Positions 61,858-64,000 of a stretch of DNA of 64,000 bases are shown here, one piece after another (the first letter of the stretch is position 1; each line of letters starts with the position of its first letter). The position numbers were made by a program, and so were the translations under genes. The DNA is taken from NCBI RefSeq assembly GCF_000286835.2, contig NZ_AJYD02000038.1, positions 801,499 to 865,498 on the forward strand. Direction: 5' to 3'. Under the pieces are notes generated by a model. It searched no databases and was not told the origin of the DNA. It saw nothing but the letters and a program-made list of their open reading frames with translations. Origin of the DNA: Enterovibrio norvegicus FF-33 (lineage in GTDB: Bacteria; Pseudomonadota; Gammaproteobacteria; Enterobacterales; Vibrionaceae).

Positions 61858-63650
61858 AAGACAGCCTCTTTTGCGTCGATCTGAACGGGGATGTCTTCGA
61901 GCAAGGTCAATAAATACTCCAATCGTTCGCTACTTTGCGTTAAACCGCCTGGTCGATAGTATTCCGCCCAAAGCTTTCGATAAGTGTTCAAAAGCTGTTG
62001 TACATCATGACGAAGGGTATCTTTTCGTGAAGATGAAAAACGCTCTACCTGACGGTGGCCTTCTTCGGCATATCCTTGCACGATGCGACAAGCAATATCG
62101 AGCGCATCGATCGTCCACAGTAAATCTGGCATCATTTCACTGGCATCAAGGAGCGCCAGTTTTTGCTTCCACATAGTCAATTCTTTGCGCGCAATATCCA
62201 GAGTGTGGGATGGTACGCCAGTGGCATGTTTGATGTGCCGACGTGATTTTTGATCAAACAGGACGGGGCCAAAAAATGCACAGTTAGGGGTTTTGACTCC
62301 TGTTGAGAGGTAGATATCTTGTAGTGCAATAAGCGCTTCTGCCTCGGTATGAGTGGCATCAGGGTAGAACCCTTTCACTGCGTCGATGACATTACTGTCG
62401 AGTTGCTGCTCTTGTCCCCACGCCATGGCGGCACCAAACGCATAAGCCGGGATAGGCATAGCGTACTGCTGCCCATGTCCCATGTCACCCCACTCGGTCA
62501 CCATGTACCCTTCAGCGCCAAAGCGCTTGGCGGATTTAGCCGCTCTACGCATATGCGAAACGGCCGCATGCCAACGGCCTGAAACAGAGGCAAAACAATT
62601 TGTCGATACCACGACATGAAACGGATATCCAAACAAGGAAAGCTGTTTGTGCTCAGCATCAAAGGGGTGATCGGGTTCGTACCCCCAATTTAATAAGATG
62701 AGATCGTCGGGGAGTTGGTCAATCAGGTTGGGGTAGCGAAACAGCATGTCGCTAAACATTTGGCACTGTTTCCCTTTTGATTTGGCAAGAGAGATCACTT
62801 TATTTAGGTAAGTGAGATAGACCTTTCCTTTACCGAAAATCTCGCAGGCAGATTTGCTTGCCCCAGCGCCGAGGTCCATGGTTTCATCAAAATTAATGTT
62901 AATGGTGTCACTCGAAAAATTCGGCAATAGCTCTTGGAGTAACTCGTCAATAAACGTTTCTGTTTGTGGGCTGATTGGATTCAGTCCAAAAGCACCAGGG
63001 CGAAAGTCTCCCCTTTGATCGAGAAAGCCCGACGTCTGCTCGGCAAGATGTTGATAATCGGCATGATTAAGCCACTTTTCCATATGGCCAAAGCAAGCTT
63101 GGTTGGCGACCAACTCGATACCCAGTTGACGACAATACGCATCGATTTCTTTGATTTCTTGCGCTGTTATTGGCGAATAATTGGCCCATACTTTCTCATG
63201 ATTGCGGTAAGCGAAGGTATGTTCGGTATAAAGCTGCAATTGGTTGAATCGCAGTGAAGAGAAATAATCGATCAATCGTTTGAGTGATGCCATGGTCGGC
63301 ACACGATCACGGCTAATATCCAGCAAAACAGACCGTGTTGGAAAGTCTGGCCAATCTTCGATGACGATGTCCTCTCGAATCACAGCATTCTTTTGAATCA
63401 ACTGATTAATGGCGAGATGTGCGTAGCGAATACCATGAAGGTCGGCATAGTCAACGACGAGGCATCCCCCCATAAACCGAATGCGAAAACCTTGCTTTGC
63501 TAGAGCGGGATCGTGGCGATAGTTGAGGGTAGCGATTAATACTTTAGCCCCAAAGCGTATCGGACAAGAAGATACTAACGCAGAGACATTGACATGTTTT
63601 GTCGAATATCCTGCTAAGTAGCGCTTTGGTGCGGGGAATATCATTGTCAT
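61854..63650 (-). CDS. GH20-like beta-N-acetylhexosaminidase
   Basis: This 598-residue protein resembles the GH20 catalytic barrel. An N-terminal domain of about 90 residues is followed by strands with SLRFNQLQLYTEHTF, YCRQLGIELVANQACFGHM and the likely catalytic pair in INFDET (residues about 255-260). NWGYEPDHPF and MVTEWGDMGHGQQ follow. There is no signal peptide, so it acts in the cytoplasm, probably on imported chitobiose-like or GlcNAc-containing sugars. AAGGA lies 6 bases before the ATG. It is co-transcribed with the ROK gene upstream (22-bp gap) and the AAC(3) gene downstream. Confidence 0.82.
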   Translation of the reverse strand: MTMIFPAPKRYLAGYSTKHVNVSALVSSCPIRFGAKVLIATLNYRHDPALAKQGFRIRFMGGCLVVDYADLHGIRYAHLAINQLIQKNAVIREDIVIEDWPDFPTRSVLLDISRDRVPTMASLKRLIDYFSSLRFNQLQLYTEHTFAYRNHEKVWANYSPITAQEIKEIDAYCRQLGIELVANQACFGHMEKWLNHADYQHLAEQTSGFLDQRGDFRPGAFGLNPISPQTETFIDELLQELLPNFSSDTININFDETMDLGAGASKSACEIFGKGKVYLTYLNKVISLAKSKGKQCQMFSDMLFRYPNLIDQLPDDLILLNWGYEPDHPFDAEHKQLSLFGYPFHVVVSTNCFASVSGRWHAAVSHMRRAAKSAKRFGAEGYMVTEWGDMGHGQQYAMPIPAYAFGAAMAWGQEQQLDSNVIDAVKGFYPDATHTEAEALIALQDIYLSTGVKTPNCAFFGPVLFDQKSRRHIKHATGVPSHTLDIARKELTMWKQKLALLDASEMMPDLLWTIDALDIACRIVQGYAEEGHRQVERFSSSRKDTLRHDVQQLLNTYRKLWAEYYRPGGLTQSSERLEYLLTLLEDIPVQIDAKEAVL

Positions 63651-63672
63651 CAGACGTCCTTGTCATTCGCCA

Positions 63673-64000
63673 TTAAATGGAAAGATTTCCGTTTTCAGAC
63701 AGGCCGAGACTTTCAGCAAGCTTGAGTTCGGGTGTGAGCAATTTTTGCCAAGCCATACAGGCTGCACCCATCGCAGCGGCTTGTGGACCTAACAATGAAA
63801 ACTCGATGTTGGGTTTGACGATTAATGACCCCGCCAGATTGTCACTGTGCTTTCGCAGTGAAGCCGCGAGTTCAGAACCGAAAGACATGCCATTACCACC
63901 GATGACGATCCGGCGAATACTCATTAAACTACAAACGTTTACGGCAAGTGATGAGAATTCTTCGATGATGACGCTAGGCGTCGGTTCAGCGCCTTGCATC
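63673..64000 (-). CDS. ROK-family sugar kinase or repressor (C-terminal part, cut by window edge)
   Basis: Only the last 108 codons are inside the window. RRIVIGGNGMSFGSELA, then LLGPQAAAMGAACMAWQKL match the C-terminus of ROK-family proteins (GlcNAc kinase, glucokinase or NagC-type repressors). Whether it has an N-terminal DNA-binding domain lies outside the window. Confidence 0.78.
   Translation of the reverse strand, partial: MQGAEPTPSVIIEEFSSLAVNVCSLMSIRRIVIGGNGMSFGSELAASLRKHSDNLAGSLIVKPNIEFSLLGPQAAAMGAACMAWQKLLTPELKLAESLGLSENGNLSI

Noticed and set aside
1-64000. CRISPR array, tRNA or rRNA genes, prophage
   Set aside because: No regularly spaced repeats, no cloverleaf or rRNA sequence, and no phage structural genes apart from the T6SS tail-like proteins were seen.

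Overview
The window looks like chromosomal DNA of a marine gamma-proteobacterium of the Vibrionaceae. The evidence is gene content: a V. cholerae aux-2-like type VI secretion (T6SS) block (hcp, vgrG, DUF4123 adaptor, VasX-like toxin, immunity), a TonB2-type energy-coupling operon (DUF3450, TtpC, ExbB, ExbD, TonB, TPR), a second EF-G, YegD, DUF3820 and DUF2132. The genus cannot be fixed from the sequence alone. No tRNA, rRNA, CRISPR array or intact insertion sequence was seen.

Region 1 (1-15040) is a T6SS accessory island read leftwards. Two hcp-vgrG heads (1-1500 and 12100-14832) are near-identical copies. Each has a textbook sigma-54 -24/-12 promoter and a pair of upstream palindromes. The right head feeds a DUF4123 adaptor, a VasX-like effector and a membrane immunity protein. 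Between the two heads lies what reads as a record of past effector exchange: four immunity genes (two Sel1-repeat proteins, two DUF6708-like membrane proteins), each preceded by the intact effector or a remnant effector 3' end. Each unit is bounded on its left by a copy of the same 3'-terminal fragment of a small plus-strand gene, whose complete copy is at 1825-2181.

Region 2 (15100-36900) is mostly ordinary metabolism and housekeeping: DUF4395 and DUF4397 proteins, DUF3820, a nucleoside hydrolase, a LysR/metallo-beta-lactamase-fold divergent pair, a PPOX-like protein, an iron alcohol dehydrogenase, RhlE-type helicase, MATE transporter, glycosyltransferase plus acetyltransferase, YegD, a HAD protein, a glutamate-synthase-like flavoprotein and DUF924. 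The exception is 18046-20286, one polypeptide that joins a DRGH (NUC-type) nuclease, a eukaryotic-style XendoU endoribonuclease and a lamin-tail domain. It is followed upstream by a nucleoside hydrolase.

Region 3 (36900-53500) holds a polyamine-type ABC transporter (potFGHI-like), DUF3081, an acyltransferase, the second EF-G, DUF302, a large alkaline-phosphatase-superfamily protein, a sulfite dehydrogenase/cytochrome c pair (sorAB-like), a sterol-desaturase-family protein and small proteins.

Region 4 (53670-64000) begins with a Fur-box-like site and a pseudo-receiver gene. The six-gene overlapping TonB2-type operon follows, then a YgjV-like membrane protein, a GFA-family protein, and an operon of AAC(3)-like acetyltransferase, GH20-like hexosaminidase and ROK-family protein that runs off the right edge. 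Several proteins belong to enzyme families but have lost key catalytic residues (MBL-fold at 22695, HAD at 33812, receiver at 53713).
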